A DNA stretch of 39,262 nt from a virus, in the IMG/VR virus record IMGVR_UViG_3300044834_000097, positions 1-39,262 of that record. One strand, 5' to 3'. This document shows, piece after piece, positions 1-8,838 of the stretch. The number at the start of each line of letters is the position of its first letter. The first letter of the stretch is position 1. The notes below the pieces were generated by a model. It was not told the DNA's origin. It ran no database searches and saw nothing but the letters and a program-made list of their open reading frames with translations. A program made the translations under genes and the position numbers.

Positions 1-246
1 TCATGTTGTCACAATCTCCGCATACCCTTTGCGGCCGTCGGCCGTCTCGGCGCCGAAGCGAATAGTCGTACCCGCTGCCGGGGTGACCGTGCCGGCGGGA
101 ATGTGCCCATTGGCGTCCGTAGTCAGACCCGAGAGCGCGGCGTCGTTCGTGACGTCATAGACTTCGACTGTTTGCAACGGCAGGGGCGTCTTGGCGCCAT
201 CGTCGTCTTCGGTCATGACATCAAAAGCAGCATAGGCGGAACTCAT
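1..246 (-). CDS. small tail-tip-associated protein, hypothetical
   Basis: A complete 81-residue ORF whose start overlaps the stop of the large tail protein upstream by 4 nt (ATGA), so it is translationally coupled and belongs to the tail operon. The sequence has the strand-rich, Thr/Gly/Pro-rich look of a small beta-sandwich, with a segment like VEVYDVTNDAALSGLTTD followed by a Gly-His-Ile-Pro turn, resembling carboxypeptidase-regulatory-like or pilin-type folds. No family was recognised with certainty. Position after the tail hub suggests a virion tip or baseplate accessory. It is the last gene before the window edge. Confidence 0.6.
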   Translation of the reverse strand: MSSAYAAFDVMTEDDDGAKTPLPLQTVEVYDVTNDAALSGLTTDANGHIPAGTVTPAAGTTIRFGAETADGRKGYAEIVTT

Positions 247-3200
247 GTTGCGGCCTCCATTAGTTTGAATCTAACTCGATCGGGTTCGATGGTTACCTCG
301 CCGGGATCGACCGGCACCGGCCCGGGAGGTATTCGTCGGTCGCCACCCGGATTACCCTGGCCGCCGGTCCCGATGATGGGCGGCGGCTGGGTGACCGACT
401 CGAGCTTGTCGTAATAATCGACCGGGTAAGCCTGCGCTGATATCTCAACCTTCAGGTTGGGCAAGCGACGAATACTCCGGATCCGGAAAAACTCAAATGG
501 CCGGGTGCCGGCGACGGTCCCGCTGGTAGTGACGATCGGTTCTTTATAGCGATCGAGACACGCCGACTTGACTTTGATCACCTGGTACTTTCGCAACGTC
601 AGGCAGTCGCTGAACCAGGCAGTGAATCGCACCCGCAGGTAGTTGACGGTCCCGCCTTCGTCGAACGGGCCCAGATGCAGCAGCAAGTTTCCGAGACGCA
701 CAGCCTCGCCGAGGTCGGTCACGCCCAGGGCCGTGTAAGTCTTCTCGACGACCCGGCGTGTAGTGTCACCGAAGGCAAAGCCGGCCCGGAGCTGCTGAAT
801 TGGATCTTCGAAAGGGAGTGGCCTCTCGGCGTTGTCATGCGCGGAGTCGTCGAAGATGACCATGGCGCGGTTAGGAACTTCCGCGTCGGAGACGATCTGC
901 CGGACCAGAGTGGACTTCTGATTCTCATCGACGCAGATGTTTCGCGAGCTCCCTTCGTCAGTGAAGGTTGGAAACTCATCATCGCTCGTGCGGTCCTGGG
1001 CCTCTGGGCTACCGCTAATTGCATTCAACGTATGCGCGCGGCCATAGAGAGTCAGGTCGTTCAGCCAGAACACGGCACCCCCGGGATCGGGCGGCCGGTT
1101 AAGACAGGCTAGATAGCAATCGTTAATGAACTCCTCGTCCGTGCGCGCGCGATCGGAGTACTCGGTTAAGTTAAAGAGCGCGGTAATTCGAGCGCGCGCT
1201 TCATTGAACAGCGCCAGGGGGGAGACCACCTGGGCCGCGTCCAGTGCGGCGATCCAGTCGTTGCGTTCGCCTTCAGTCGGCAACCGAACCAGCGCGCCCA
1301 TGAACGCATGGTCGGCAAACGGTCCGGCCGTGAAGATATCGACCTTCTTCAGCGGAACAATGCGCGACTTGCCCCGGTCGGGAAATGGCAAGCTATACCG
1401 GCCTGCGAGACAGATGTCATTGATTTGCTGTTGGGTGCTTCGATCGATGAGCTCGGCATTGAAGCTGGTGCGCCGGCCGGTGTAGATCGTGCCGTCGACA
1501 TCAGTGAACGAAACCGACTCGGCATCCCACTCCGCCAGAGCAATCCAGTCCTCCTCAATTTCGAACCTCGAGGTAGCGAGGCCGTGACCCCAGATCCTAT
1601 TGCGCAGGCAGTGAAGCAGCCACCAGGCGCGCACCCGTGAATACACTTCGGCGAAAGTGGTTTCATCAGAGTAGTGACGCACGTCGCGCAGCCCCTCGAC
1701 GTCACACTCGCCCTGGAGATCGCTGGCGCTGATCTTCGTAAAGTCGCCCTGGGCACGGCCGAAGAAAAGCGCGGTGCTCGAGTAGTTCGCCACCTGGGGA
1801 GAGAACCCGGTGCGCGCCTGGCGCGGTTCACCATTGCGCGCGTTCAAGTGCATGGCGCCGATGGCCACGCCATTCACTTTCTGATTCGATTGCGATTGGT
1901 TCGGCCCCTCGCTGATTTCGAAGAGCACCGCGACCGCGCCGCCCTCCGGATGCTTGGTGTCCGGCTCGACCGTATAAGCCAACAAGTCGAGCTCCGAAAC
2001 GTGGCGTTTGCCGGCAATGACTCGCAGCGGCCGTTTGAGATTTGATTCGTTTCCGCGCGTGGTGACGTTGATGTTTGGTCCCTTAGTTTGATTGACCGTG
2101 TAACTCTGAATGACCGTATCGAAGCCCAGATAGCTGAGGTCGTCTCCCAGGCGCGCGATGCACGCCGGCCGGTTGCGTGGGCAGTCCGTGTACGGTTGGC
2201 TTGTGGCCGGATCCAAATTGCCGACGGCGACACTCGCGCCGATATCGCCCACGGCCACACTCACGGAGGTTACGCCTGACCCCTCATTCTGGATCGCAAC
2301 CGCCAGGTAGAGCGTTCCTGCAGGCGCCGGCGGTGCGTAGCCTGACGGCCGTAATTCGGTCGAGCCCTTGAACAAGCGGAACGACCCCGCGCGCTTTTCA
2401 ATGCGCAGAGTATCTCCGCTTGAGGTGCTCGCAGCGTTGCCTCGCTGACTCGCCCCGTTGTTGTATTGAATCGTAAGAGACCCGTCCGGGTTCCACTGCA
2501 GTCCAATGAGAAAGTCCGTATAGCTTCGGGGGTTTGGCGTCGTCGAGAAGCCAGCAATCGCGTAGGGAGCGCCGCGTACTACTTCCATCACCGCGTCGTC
2601 GCCATCGCCGACTGCGGTGGCATGACTCGCGCCGGCATTCCAGGCGTTCCCGCCGGCGTTTTTGATTATCCCACTCGAGGTGTTGACGTTCGCCGCGCCC
2701 GCTGGTGTGAAGCCGGAAAGACTACCGGCCGTCAGGTGTCTGTTGTAAGGGCAGCCTGATTCGTCGATCTCTTCCTGCGTCGCCAGCCAGGCCCCGAAGA
2801 GTGCCGAGCAGCTATTGAGAATGGGACGCCGCGGAAGCGGGAGCATTGACGACCTGAAGCCAACCTCCGCGCTGCACTTAAACCAGTCCCGGCCGCCTTC
2901 CTCCATCGGCTGCATGTGACCAAACCACATTGGGAGAAGTAGCGCTACCTGAGGGAGCCAGTAAAAGATTTCGACACGCTGGCCGCTGCCATGCGTGGCT
3001 GCCAGATCCGAGATGACACCGTCCGCATCCCATAGCTTGAGAGGGACCCGATCGTCTCCGATCGTTGAGTCGCTCAGGATTTCTTGAAACGTCCGGCCGG
3101 GCAGCCGTAGTTCAATTGAAGAGGCATCGATCGGGATGCCACGGAAGAGATGAGGGTCCAGAGTACTCGAGTAGTAAATGTCGCCAGGATCTGGCCATGA

Positions 3201-3272
3201 AATCTTCACCAGCTCGACGACCTGTTTGCCGTCGATCTCTCGGAATGCAACTAGCTTCTCGGCGTCGGTCAT
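243..3272 (-). CDS. large tail hub / tail-tip protein with lectin-like and DUF4214-like insertions
   Basis: 1009 residues, the largest gene of the window, placed after the tape measure and gpM-like genes where siphophages encode the central tail hub or host-specificity protein. The N-terminal ~200 residues and C-terminal ~250 residues look like hub domains. Residues ~225-345 form a beta-rich segment of the pattern seen in concanavalin-like or lectin modules (GLQWNPDGSLTIQYNNG, then GDTLRIEKRAGSFRLFKGS). Residues ~655-760 carry two copies of a DUF4214/phycobilisome-linker-like motif (ALVRLPTEGERNDWIAAL and LACLNRPPDPGGAVFWLNDL). Both inserts are typical of cell-surface proteins. No good Shine-Dalgarno was found before the ATG; a CA/CT microsatellite lies upstream. 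The hub role rests on gene order and is inferred. Confidence 0.7.
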   Translation of the reverse strand: MTDAEKLVAFREIDGKQVVELVKISWPDPGDIYYSSTLDPHLFRGIPIDASSIELRLPGRTFQEILSDSTIGDDRVPLKLWDADGVISDLAATHGSGQRVEIFYWLPQVALLLPMWFGHMQPMEEGGRDWFKCSAEVGFRSSMLPLPRRPILNSCSALFGAWLATQEEIDESGCPYNRHLTAGSLSGFTPAGAANVNTSSGIIKNAGGNAWNAGASHATAVGDGDDAVMEVVRGAPYAIAGFSTTPNPRSYTDFLIGLQWNPDGSLTIQYNNGASQRGNAASTSSGDTLRIEKRAGSFRLFKGSTELRPSGYAPPAPAGTLYLAVAIQNEGSGVTSVSVAVGDIGASVAVGNLDPATSQPYTDCPRNRPACIARLGDDLSYLGFDTVIQSYTVNQTKGPNINVTTRGNESNLKRPLRVIAGKRHVSELDLLAYTVEPDTKHPEGGAVAVLFEISEGPNQSQSNQKVNGVAIGAMHLNARNGEPRQARTGFSPQVANYSSTALFFGRAQGDFTKISASDLQGECDVEGLRDVRHYSDETTFAEVYSRVRAWWLLHCLRNRIWGHGLATSRFEIEEDWIALAEWDAESVSFTDVDGTIYTGRRTSFNAELIDRSTQQQINDICLAGRYSLPFPDRGKSRIVPLKKVDIFTAGPFADHAFMGALVRLPTEGERNDWIAALDAAQVVSPLALFNEARARITALFNLTEYSDRARTDEEFINDCYLACLNRPPDPGGAVFWLNDLTLYGRAHTLNAISGSPEAQDRTSDDEFPTFTDEGSSRNICVDENQKSTLVRQIVSDAEVPNRAMVIFDDSAHDNAERPLPFEDPIQQLRAGFAFGDTTRRVVEKTYTALGVTDLGEAVRLGNLLLHLGPFDEGGTVNYLRVRFTAWFSDCLTLRKYQVIKVKSACLDRYKEPIVTTSGTVAGTRPFEFFRIRSIRRLPNLKVEISAQAYPVDYYDKLESVTQPPPIIGTGGQGNPGGDRRIPPGPVPVDPGEVTIEPDRVRFKLMEAAT

Positions 3273-3309
3273 TGGTTAGAAAGCGCCCGGCAGGAGGGCT
3301 CCCCGTTTT

Positions 3310-3347
3310 CCACACACACACACGCGCACACAAACACTCTCTCTCTT
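3310..3347. repeat. CA/CT dinucleotide microsatellite in leader of tail hub gene
   Basis: In the 121-nt gap between the gpM-like gene and the tail hub start there is a run of CA dinucleotides with one CGCG interruption, followed by a CT run. On the transcribed (minus) strand this reads as GA repeats followed by GT repeats, 20-60 nt before the hub start codon. Nothing else was recognised in this gap. Confidence 0.8.
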
Positions 3348-3393
3348 ATTAGCCCCGCCCAAACAAATTGAATTATTGGCGTTCATTCGGAAC

Positions 3394-4107
3394 CTATACC
3401 CGGCGTTGCCGAAGCTGCAGGCCGGTGGAGTAAACGGCCGAGCAGAGCATCCCGTAACTCAATTCGTGGTTGGGGTCGAAGAATTCCGCGTAAAGAATGG
3501 TGGCGCCGGTAACGTCCATCGGATCCTCGACCTGGAACGGCCGGTTACCTTTCACCTTCGATCGCAGAAAGAAATTCCAGAGATAAGCCGCGCGGGTTTG
3601 CCGGCCGTTGGCAAAGGCCACCTTCGTCAAGCGGGTGCCGTCCGTCGCCAGCGCGATTGAGTTGCCCCCAACGCCGGCCGTGTTGGCCATTAGCTCCACG
3701 AACGCGCCGTTCGCTTCAGACGTGCAGAGTGTTGTTGCTGTGTCGGCGTTTACTTTGGCGACGATATTGAGGGCGGTGGCAATCGCCTCGCTGCCGATTA
3801 GAATTTGGTCGCCGCTGGGACTGGAGGTTTTGAAGGTGTAGGTCTTGCCGCCGATCGTCATCGTGTCGTTATTGTTTGGCTGGCTGGCCAGCGTGATTTT
3901 TCCGCGGGCGTTTGCGTCGACCATAAAGCCGGCCTGGTCCGGAAGAGTTTCAATCTTCAGATTCCACGATCGCAGACCATCAGGTGAACCGATGAGGACG
4001 CCGTCGCCATAGCCGTCGCCAAAATCCGCGGTTAAGACACTCACGGCCACACGAATCTCGTCGAAGAGAAAGCCGTCAGTGTTTAGCTTCTCGTAGTAAA
4101 TGGTCAT
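3394..4107 (-). CDS. minor tail protein, lambda gpM-like, with inserted domain
   Basis: 237 residues. The N-terminal part contains the FGDGYGDGV...LRSWNLKIETL pattern typical of the phage minor tail protein M family (FGDGY...W), and the C-terminal part resumes a tail-like beta-rich sequence. Between them (about residues 70-165) sits an inserted domain of the type GGKTYTFKTSS...IGSEAIATALNIVAKVNAD...GGNSIALATD, a beta/alpha repeat often embedded in phage structural proteins. The start overlaps the tape measure stop by 4 nt (ATGA). It probably sits at the tail tip between tape measure and hub. Confidence 0.7.
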   Translation of the reverse strand: MTIYYEKLNTDGFLFDEIRVAVSVLTADFGDGYGDGVLIGSPDGLRSWNLKIETLPDQAGFMVDANARGKITLASQPNNNDTMTIGGKTYTFKTSSPSGDQILIGSEAIATALNIVAKVNADTATTLCTSEANGAFVELMANTAGVGGNSIALATDGTRLTKVAFANGRQTRAAYLWNFFLRSKVKGNRPFQVEDPMDVTGATILYAEFFDPNHELSYGMLCSAVYSTGLQLRQRRV

Positions 4108-6890
4108 GGCAGACGCAGCCTCCTGCCCATCCCCTCGCCAATGCTCGCGTCATGATCCATGGCGCGATGCAGCCCTCGAGCGCCGGTCATTACGACGTGG
4201 TCAGCCGGCATTGATCGCAATCTTCCGATCTCCCCGCGCAGCTCACCGAGAACCGCGAGCAACTCCGGGGAGCTCGCTCCGCCGCCGCCGCCCATTGCGT
4301 TCATAGCGTCGCGGTGTGAAAGGAAGCGGCCGTTGGCAGGAGCGAGGAACGGCTCGGGCCCTCGCTCGCCGGTCCAATACATTTGACCTCGAACTCCGGG
4401 TCCGCCATGCGCGCGGCCGGCCCTGCCAGGCAGGGACTTTGGTGCCGACGAAGAACGAAACACGCCGCCCGGTTGAAGACCGCCGGCGAGCCCGGTTACC
4501 ACCCCGCCCCAATTTCCGACCAGGGCGTTACTGGCCATGCCCGCGAGCTGCGAAGCGATCGGCCCAACGCCGGGAATGAAGCTGAGGAAGGGCGCGGCAA
4601 ATCCGAGCAGCTTTGAAAGGAACCCTCGCTTTTTACCGACCTCGCCGCCACCACCGGGCATCATGCCGGCGACTTGACCGAGCGCTCCGGAAATCTGGTC
4701 AACCAGGCTGAGGCCTTTAATCAGCTCCTCGCGGGCGGCCGTCTGGTATTCCTTCGTCAAGGCGATCGCCGTGTTGGCGTGATATTTCTCAGCCTGAATT
4801 AACGGAGCCATCGCGCGCGGGACGACCTGCGACATACTCACAAACTCCATGCCGGTTGCTCGGGTGCTTTCGATGAGGTCATCTGCCGACTTACCGAAAA
4901 ACTTTGTTACGCGCATCAGCGGCGAGTCTTCGCCATAGACAAGGTCGTCGACGCCAGGAGCCTGGAAGTTTCCAAAGCGGCCGGCCATGGCGCCATCAGT
5001 TCCGCGCAGTTCGCTGAGGCCACGGTTTCCCTGAGCAAGCAGTCGGTCGAGGTATTGCCCCTGACCGGTGGAGATTTTCACCGGCATCGGATTGGAATCG
5101 TTGATCGCCGCGCCGCCCAGGAACTGATTAAAGTGAGACATCCAGGACTGCATTGACCTTTGGCCGCCGCCGCCGATTTTCGAGCCAGGTGTGCTGGTCC
5201 AGTCTTTGGCAGCAATGCTTCTCGCAACGCCGATGTTGCCGGACTGAAGCGCCGGCAGAGCTCCGCGATCGATTAGCATCTGCAACGCCGCGAGTTGTTG
5301 AGAGTGCTGAGAAAAGTCCGGAAGGCCCAGACGTTGCTGAAGCCCAGGCTTGCCTCGCTTGCCGTACCAGTTCGTGCCGGTGATTTGATAACTACCGGCG
5401 GCAGTGCTGGGCCCTTTCGCCGTGCGCAGCCCCACGATGTTCGGGTGACGAGAGAGATCAGAAACTGTGCGGCCGCCAACGATGCGGTTCGGCGCGCCGC
5501 CCTCAGCCCACTCGATGGTCTTGAGCAATGCCTGAATTTTCGGGTCCTGCAGTAGCCGCTCCAATGTGGCGACAATCTGGTCGCGGCCTTCCCCCTCGAT
5601 GAAGCCCTGGAACCTGCGAACCATCCCCACGCCGATGCCCTCGCCGATCGGCTCGCCGACTTCGCGCGCGCTTCGTCTGCTGGGAGTATTGATATCGAAG
5701 ACCCCGGGACTCTTGAGGCCCTTCATGACGAAATCGCCCAAGCCCGTAAGACTCTGCATCATCGACGATGGGCTGAAGTTCAAAAGTCCCTCAGCCACGC
5801 CGCCGCCGATACTGACGCCCGCCTTCAGACTCTTCTCGGTGAAATCGACCAGCATGCCCGCGTACTTGTCGATGAATCCGACGACTTTTTGCGCCTGCGG
5901 ACTGTTGAGGATCGCGTCGGCTTTTTCGTAGAAATCACCGATGCCGCGCGTGATGTTCTGGGTGCCCTCCATCGCGCGCAACTGCATTAGCACGCCGAAT
6001 TGACGCTCGCGGCCGGCCACCGTGGCGCCGGTGCGCGCGGCGGCGAACCCGCCCTTGTCGCGCTCGATGCCCTCGGCAATTAAACGCGCCGCCACCTCGC
6101 CCCGTATGCGGCCGGACGCTATTAGCTTTTCGATCTGTTTTTCCTGAAGTCCGGTCGCCTCCGCCAGAATCTTCTTCGCGTTAATCCCGACGCGGTAAAG
6201 CTTCTGAAGTTCCCTACTGCTGAGTTCGCCTTTCTCCGCGATGAGGCCAAGCGTGTCGGCAACCTTCTGGAACACCTCGACGCTACCCCCGAAGTCCGCG
6301 GCCTGATCGGTCGCGGCGCCCAGCAGCGAGCGCGTGAGTTTCAAATCACCCGTCAGATCGTAGAGCTTCTCGGAAGTGTCAATGAGGACTTGCGGCAGGA
6401 TGCCAACTTCCTTCGAGGTCTGCAGCAGCTCGTTAAGATACTTGTTGGCTTCCTGCTCGCTGCCGGCGAAGGTCTTGAATTCGTAGCGGGTCTCCTCGAG
6501 TAGCTTGTTCAGCGCAATCCCGCCGCTGATTTGTTCCAGAACCAGCGGAGTGACTTTCGATAACGCGCTATCGATCCCGCCACCGATCGCCGACCCGATC
6601 GCTGTGCCAATACCCGGGGCCACGGCCGTGCCGATCAACCCGCCCAACGTCGAGACGCTGAACGAGCCGGCGATTGACGAAACCGCGGAGGCACCGAAGT
6701 CCTTTCCGAACTTCGCCCCGGCGCCGGCGCCGTCGAAAGCCTTGCTGGCTTCCTTGCCGGCCTTCTTTAAGTGGTCGGTGTAGTGGGAGACCAGGCCTTC
6801 CTGCTTTTTGAATTCAGCGGACTGCTGGCGCGCGTCCAACTCCAGACGCGTTTGTAGCTTGAACGCTGTGATTGTTCGCTGTGTGGCCAT
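4104..6890 (-). CDS. tape measure protein with internal GH104-like muramidase
   Basis: 928 residues. It sets tail length and is ejected with the DNA. Residues ~1-60 are helical; ~70-125 form a Gly/Ala-rich hydrophobic stretch (GTAVAPGIGTAIGSAIGGGI). Residues ~130-290 look like the tape-measure N-terminal domain. Residues ~450-592 match the GH104 phage lysozyme pattern (TIEWAEGGAPN...IVGG, STAAGSYQ, LGLPDFS, ALQMLIDRGAL), with the probable catalytic Glu early in the domain, so the tape measure carries its own cell-wall hydrolase. The C-terminus has the usual GERGPEPFLAPANGRFLS tape-measure tail motif. It lies directly downstream of the frameshifted tail chaperones, the canonical order. Confidence 0.9.
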   Translation of the reverse strand: MATQRTITAFKLQTRLELDARQQSAEFKKQEGLVSHYTDHLKKAGKEASKAFDGAGAGAKFGKDFGASAVSSIAGSFSVSTLGGLIGTAVAPGIGTAIGSAIGGGIDSALSKVTPLVLEQISGGIALNKLLEETRYEFKTFAGSEQEANKYLNELLQTSKEVGILPQVLIDTSEKLYDLTGDLKLTRSLLGAATDQAADFGGSVEVFQKVADTLGLIAEKGELSSRELQKLYRVGINAKKILAEATGLQEKQIEKLIASGRIRGEVAARLIAEGIERDKGGFAAARTGATVAGRERQFGVLMQLRAMEGTQNITRGIGDFYEKADAILNSPQAQKVVGFIDKYAGMLVDFTEKSLKAGVSIGGGVAEGLLNFSPSSMMQSLTGLGDFVMKGLKSPGVFDINTPSRRSAREVGEPIGEGIGVGMVRRFQGFIEGEGRDQIVATLERLLQDPKIQALLKTIEWAEGGAPNRIVGGRTVSDLSRHPNIVGLRTAKGPSTAAGSYQITGTNWYGKRGKPGLQQRLGLPDFSQHSQQLAALQMLIDRGALPALQSGNIGVARSIAAKDWTSTPGSKIGGGGQRSMQSWMSHFNQFLGGAAINDSNPMPVKISTGQGQYLDRLLAQGNRGLSELRGTDGAMAGRFGNFQAPGVDDLVYGEDSPLMRVTKFFGKSADDLIESTRATGMEFVSMSQVVPRAMAPLIQAEKYHANTAIALTKEYQTAAREELIKGLSLVDQISGALGQVAGMMPGGGGEVGKKRGFLSKLLGFAAPFLSFIPGVGPIASQLAGMASNALVGNWGGVVTGLAGGLQPGGVFRSSSAPKSLPGRAGRAHGGPGVRGQMYWTGERGPEPFLAPANGRFLSHRDAMNAMGGGGGASSPELLAVLGELRGEIGRLRSMPADHVVMTGARGLHRAMDHDASIGEGMGRRLRLP

Positions 6891-6892
6891 CT

Positions 6893-7497
6893 TTACTTTA
6901 AGTCCGCCTTCGCGACCTCCGCAGCAAGCCTGTGAACGGATTTGGCATATTCCACCTTGTTGAGACCGGCGATCGCGCGGGCCTGTTGGTCGAGAAGCAT
7001 GCGGCTGATGTAGTACTCATCCGCGTCGAGTATCTCTTCCACAAATCGGCCGAGCGCGAATCCCAGGTCTATGAGCTGCTGGTCATCGAGCGGAACGCCG
7101 CCGCCCGTGCGATACCACTCAGCCAGGCGCAGCAGATTTAGTTCGTAGGGTTTCCGAGGCGATCGTTATCAATCGCCTTACGAATGCGGTTCAATACAAA
7201 CCCATCGACCGTCTGGAAAAACTCAACCGAAGGCTCGATCGGCGCATCATCCTCGCCGACGATATCGGGCAGCGCGGCGATGTTGGCGGCCAGTACCTCG
7301 GGCAGCGCTTGTTCGGCCGGGACGCTGTCATACTTTTCATCGAGGGCCGCGGCCTCGCGGATCGACATGCCGCGGTAAACAACCCTGATTTCCTCGTCGC
7401 GAACAACACCCTGGGCATCGGCGATCGGAAGCTTTACGACTACGGTGTGGCGCGCGGCATCGGTATTGGTTAGCCGGCCGACTTGAAGCTTGGACAT
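6893..7497 (-). CDS. tail assembly chaperone, frameshift fusion (gpGT-like)
   Basis: The 119-residue frame-0 protein ends at 7138, but in the -1 frame an open frame continues to a TAA at 6893-6895, 2 nt before the tape measure start. That frame has no usable start codon near its beginning: a TAA precedes it and the first codons are CGA TCG CCT CGG AAA CCC. Slippage by -1 on A AAC CCT (7153-7147) yields a fusion of 117 + 84 = 201 residues. The extension (LLRLAEWYRTGGGVPLDDQQ...) is compositionally protein-like. Paired chaperones G and GT made by frameshifting just upstream of the tape measure are well known in siphophages; this instance is inferred from sequence. Confidence 0.75.
7138..7497 (-). 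CDS. tail assembly chaperone, short form (gpG-like)
   Basis: 119 residues in frame 0. The role, inferred from position between tail tube and tape measure, is to coat the tape measure during tail assembly and not enter the virion. The N-terminal half is beta-rich with a stretch like EEIRVVYRGMSIREAAALDEKYD, followed by a helical C-terminus ending at a TAA eight nt after the slippery heptamer. A GAGAGGAG ribosome-binding site lies upstream of ATG 7497, just next to a CTCAAAATGTTTTGGG palindrome. Confidence 0.75.
   Translation of the reverse strand: MSKLQVGRLTNTDAARHTVVVKLPIADAQGVVRDEEIRVVYRGMSIREAAALDEKYDSVPAEQALPEVLAANIAALPDIVGEDDAPIEPSVEFFQTVDGFVLNRIRKAIDNDRLGNPTN
7147..7153 (-). promoter_or_regulatory. 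programmed -1 frameshift slippery heptamer
   Basis: On the minus strand the sequence reads A AAC CCT in frame 0, fitting X XXY YYZ (X=A, Y=C, Z=T). The -1 frame reads AAA CCC TAC, which is the frame of the long downstream extension. It lies 6 nt before the frame-0 stop. Confidence 0.65.
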
Positions 7498-7514
7498 TTG
7501 AAAAAAGATCTCCT

Positions 7515-7530
7515 CTCAAAATGTTTTGGG
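7515..7530. repeat. dispersed palindrome copy A (CTCAAAATGTTTTGGG)
   Basis: Near-palindrome in the 94-nt gap between the chaperone start and the end of the coiled-coil gene. On the coding strand it reads AAAACATTTTGAG directly followed by the GAGGAG ribosome-binding site. Four related copies occur in the window. Confidence 0.5.
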
Positions 7531-7591
7531 TTTGGAATTGTTTCGTCGCGGGCTCGCGCGCGATGCGCGGCCGCGGTGGCGGGAAAAAAGC

Positions 7592-8050
7592 TTAGGAGGT
7601 TCCAGGTGCAGGCAGTCGCGCGTCAATGGCCTGCAGTGTGTTGGCGATCGTCGTAAATGCGGACCGGCTCTGCCGCGACTCCTCGGTCATTTGCGTGTGC
7701 ATGCGATCGAGCGCGGCCACGATCGAAAGCTGGGTTTCAGCGTCCTTGTGCAACTGATTCTGAATATCGGTTGCCTGCGCACGGAGTGAATCAAGATCGG
7801 TGCGGGCTTCCAGAGTGGCGATGCGCTGCAAATGATCCTTATTCTCATTGTTCAGTCGCTCTGCCCGAGCTCGCTGAATAGCCAGCTCCTCCTGAGCAGC
7901 ATCGGCGGTGCTTTTCCAGCGAGCCACCTCGCGGCTTTTTGAGAGCTGGATGAGATTGACGATTCCCGAGGCTATTAGCAGCGTGGCCCCGATGGCCGAG
8001 ACCCACCAAGACCCGGAGGACTCCGGAAGAATCTGCTGGAGTAAAATCAT
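7592..8050 (-). CDS. membrane-anchored coiled-coil protein, hypothetical
   Basis: 152 residues. Residues ~14-37 form one hydrophobic membrane segment (WWVSAIGATLLIASGIVNLI) and the rest is a long Ala/Gln/Glu/Arg-rich helical region predicted to be a coiled coil. It lies between tail tube and tail chaperone genes on the same strand. A membrane anchor inside the tail operon could mean a spanin- or holin-like accessory, but no such signature is seen. Function unknown. Confidence 0.65.
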   Translation of the reverse strand: MILLQQILPESSGSWWVSAIGATLLIASGIVNLIQLSKSREVARWKSTADAAQEELAIQRARAERLNNENKDHLQRIATLEARTDLDSLRAQATDIQNQLHKDAETQLSIVAALDRMHTQMTEESRQSRSAFTTIANTLQAIDARLPAPGTS

Positions 8051-8058
8051 TTCAGGAA

Positions 8059-8838
8059 TCAGTAGACGCGGTATTCGCCAAAACCGTCCGCCAGCGTCTT
8101 TCCAACACCGATGAGGGCCGGCCCTTTCAACTCATACTCCTGCGCGGTATTGCCCGTGCCGGTAGCGCTGCCAGCCTTCAGAGATATCTTACTGGCCGCG
8201 TCAAACTGGATGCGGTCGAAGATGGCGCGGAAGCGTTCGCCGGGAACCATCAGGTTCACGCCGTCGACCATGATGCCCAGCTCAGGCGGCGTGGCTGACA
8301 GAAGCTTGAGAATCGTGCTGAGCGCATAGCCGTAACTGAAGGCCTTGAACGGCTGCGTAAAGCTTCCGAGATTGACGAAGGTTACCAAGCCCGTGTTTGC
8401 GTCGTAGGTGAAGTGCGTGTTCAAAGTCAGCGACGCGGCCAGGGCGTCCTTGAGGACCAGATTCGTGATGCCGACGTGACGCGCTGGAAGCAGATAGCTC
8501 TCGCCGGCCTGAATGCCTGAAGGGAAAGCCTCGTTGCCGGTGTAGCTGCCAGCGGCCGGCGCGGTGCTAGCGCTGTAGAGAAGCTGTTCGAGATTCGCCG
8601 CGGTCTGCTCTTTGATCTGAATCATCAGGCTGCCGGTCCGCTTGATCGGGACATGGGCATCCTGCATGTTCGGAGCGTTGCGGCTGGTCTTGTAATTGTC
8701 GGCGTATTCGACCTGCTGGTCCCACTCGACAACGGGCGCTTCGCCCATGTCTACGAAGGCCGCCGGCAGGCCGGTGGTCGCATTCAACAGGGCCGCGCGA
8801 ACATCACAGGCGCCGATGAAATATTTTGGAAGTGACAT
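8059..8838 (-). CDS. major tail tube protein
   Basis: 259 residues, strand-rich, located immediately after the tail terminator and before the chaperones, the standard position of the major tail protein of long-tailed phages. Segments such as RTGSLMIQIKEQTAANLEQLL and the DRIQFDAASKISLKAGSATGTG beta-hairpin are consistent with tail tube subunits, which stack as hexameric rings around the tape measure. No specific subfamily was recognised. Confidence 0.7.
   Translation of the reverse strand: MSLPKYFIGACDVRAALLNATTGLPAAFVDMGEAPVVEWDQQVEYADNYKTSRNAPNMQDAHVPIKRTGSLMIQIKEQTAANLEQLLYSASTAPAAGSYTGNEAFPSGIQAGESYLLPARHVGITNLVLKDALAASLTLNTHFTYDANTGLVTFVNLGSFTQPFKAFSYGYALSTILKLLSATPPELGIMVDGVNLMVPGERFRAIFDRIQFDAASKISLKAGSATGTGNTAQEYELKGPALIGVGKTLADGFGEYRVY

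Noticed and set aside
243-3272. Plus-strand frames opposite the tail hub (for example 675-1112)
   Set aside because: Antisense shadows of a long, clearly coding gene in GC-rich DNA.
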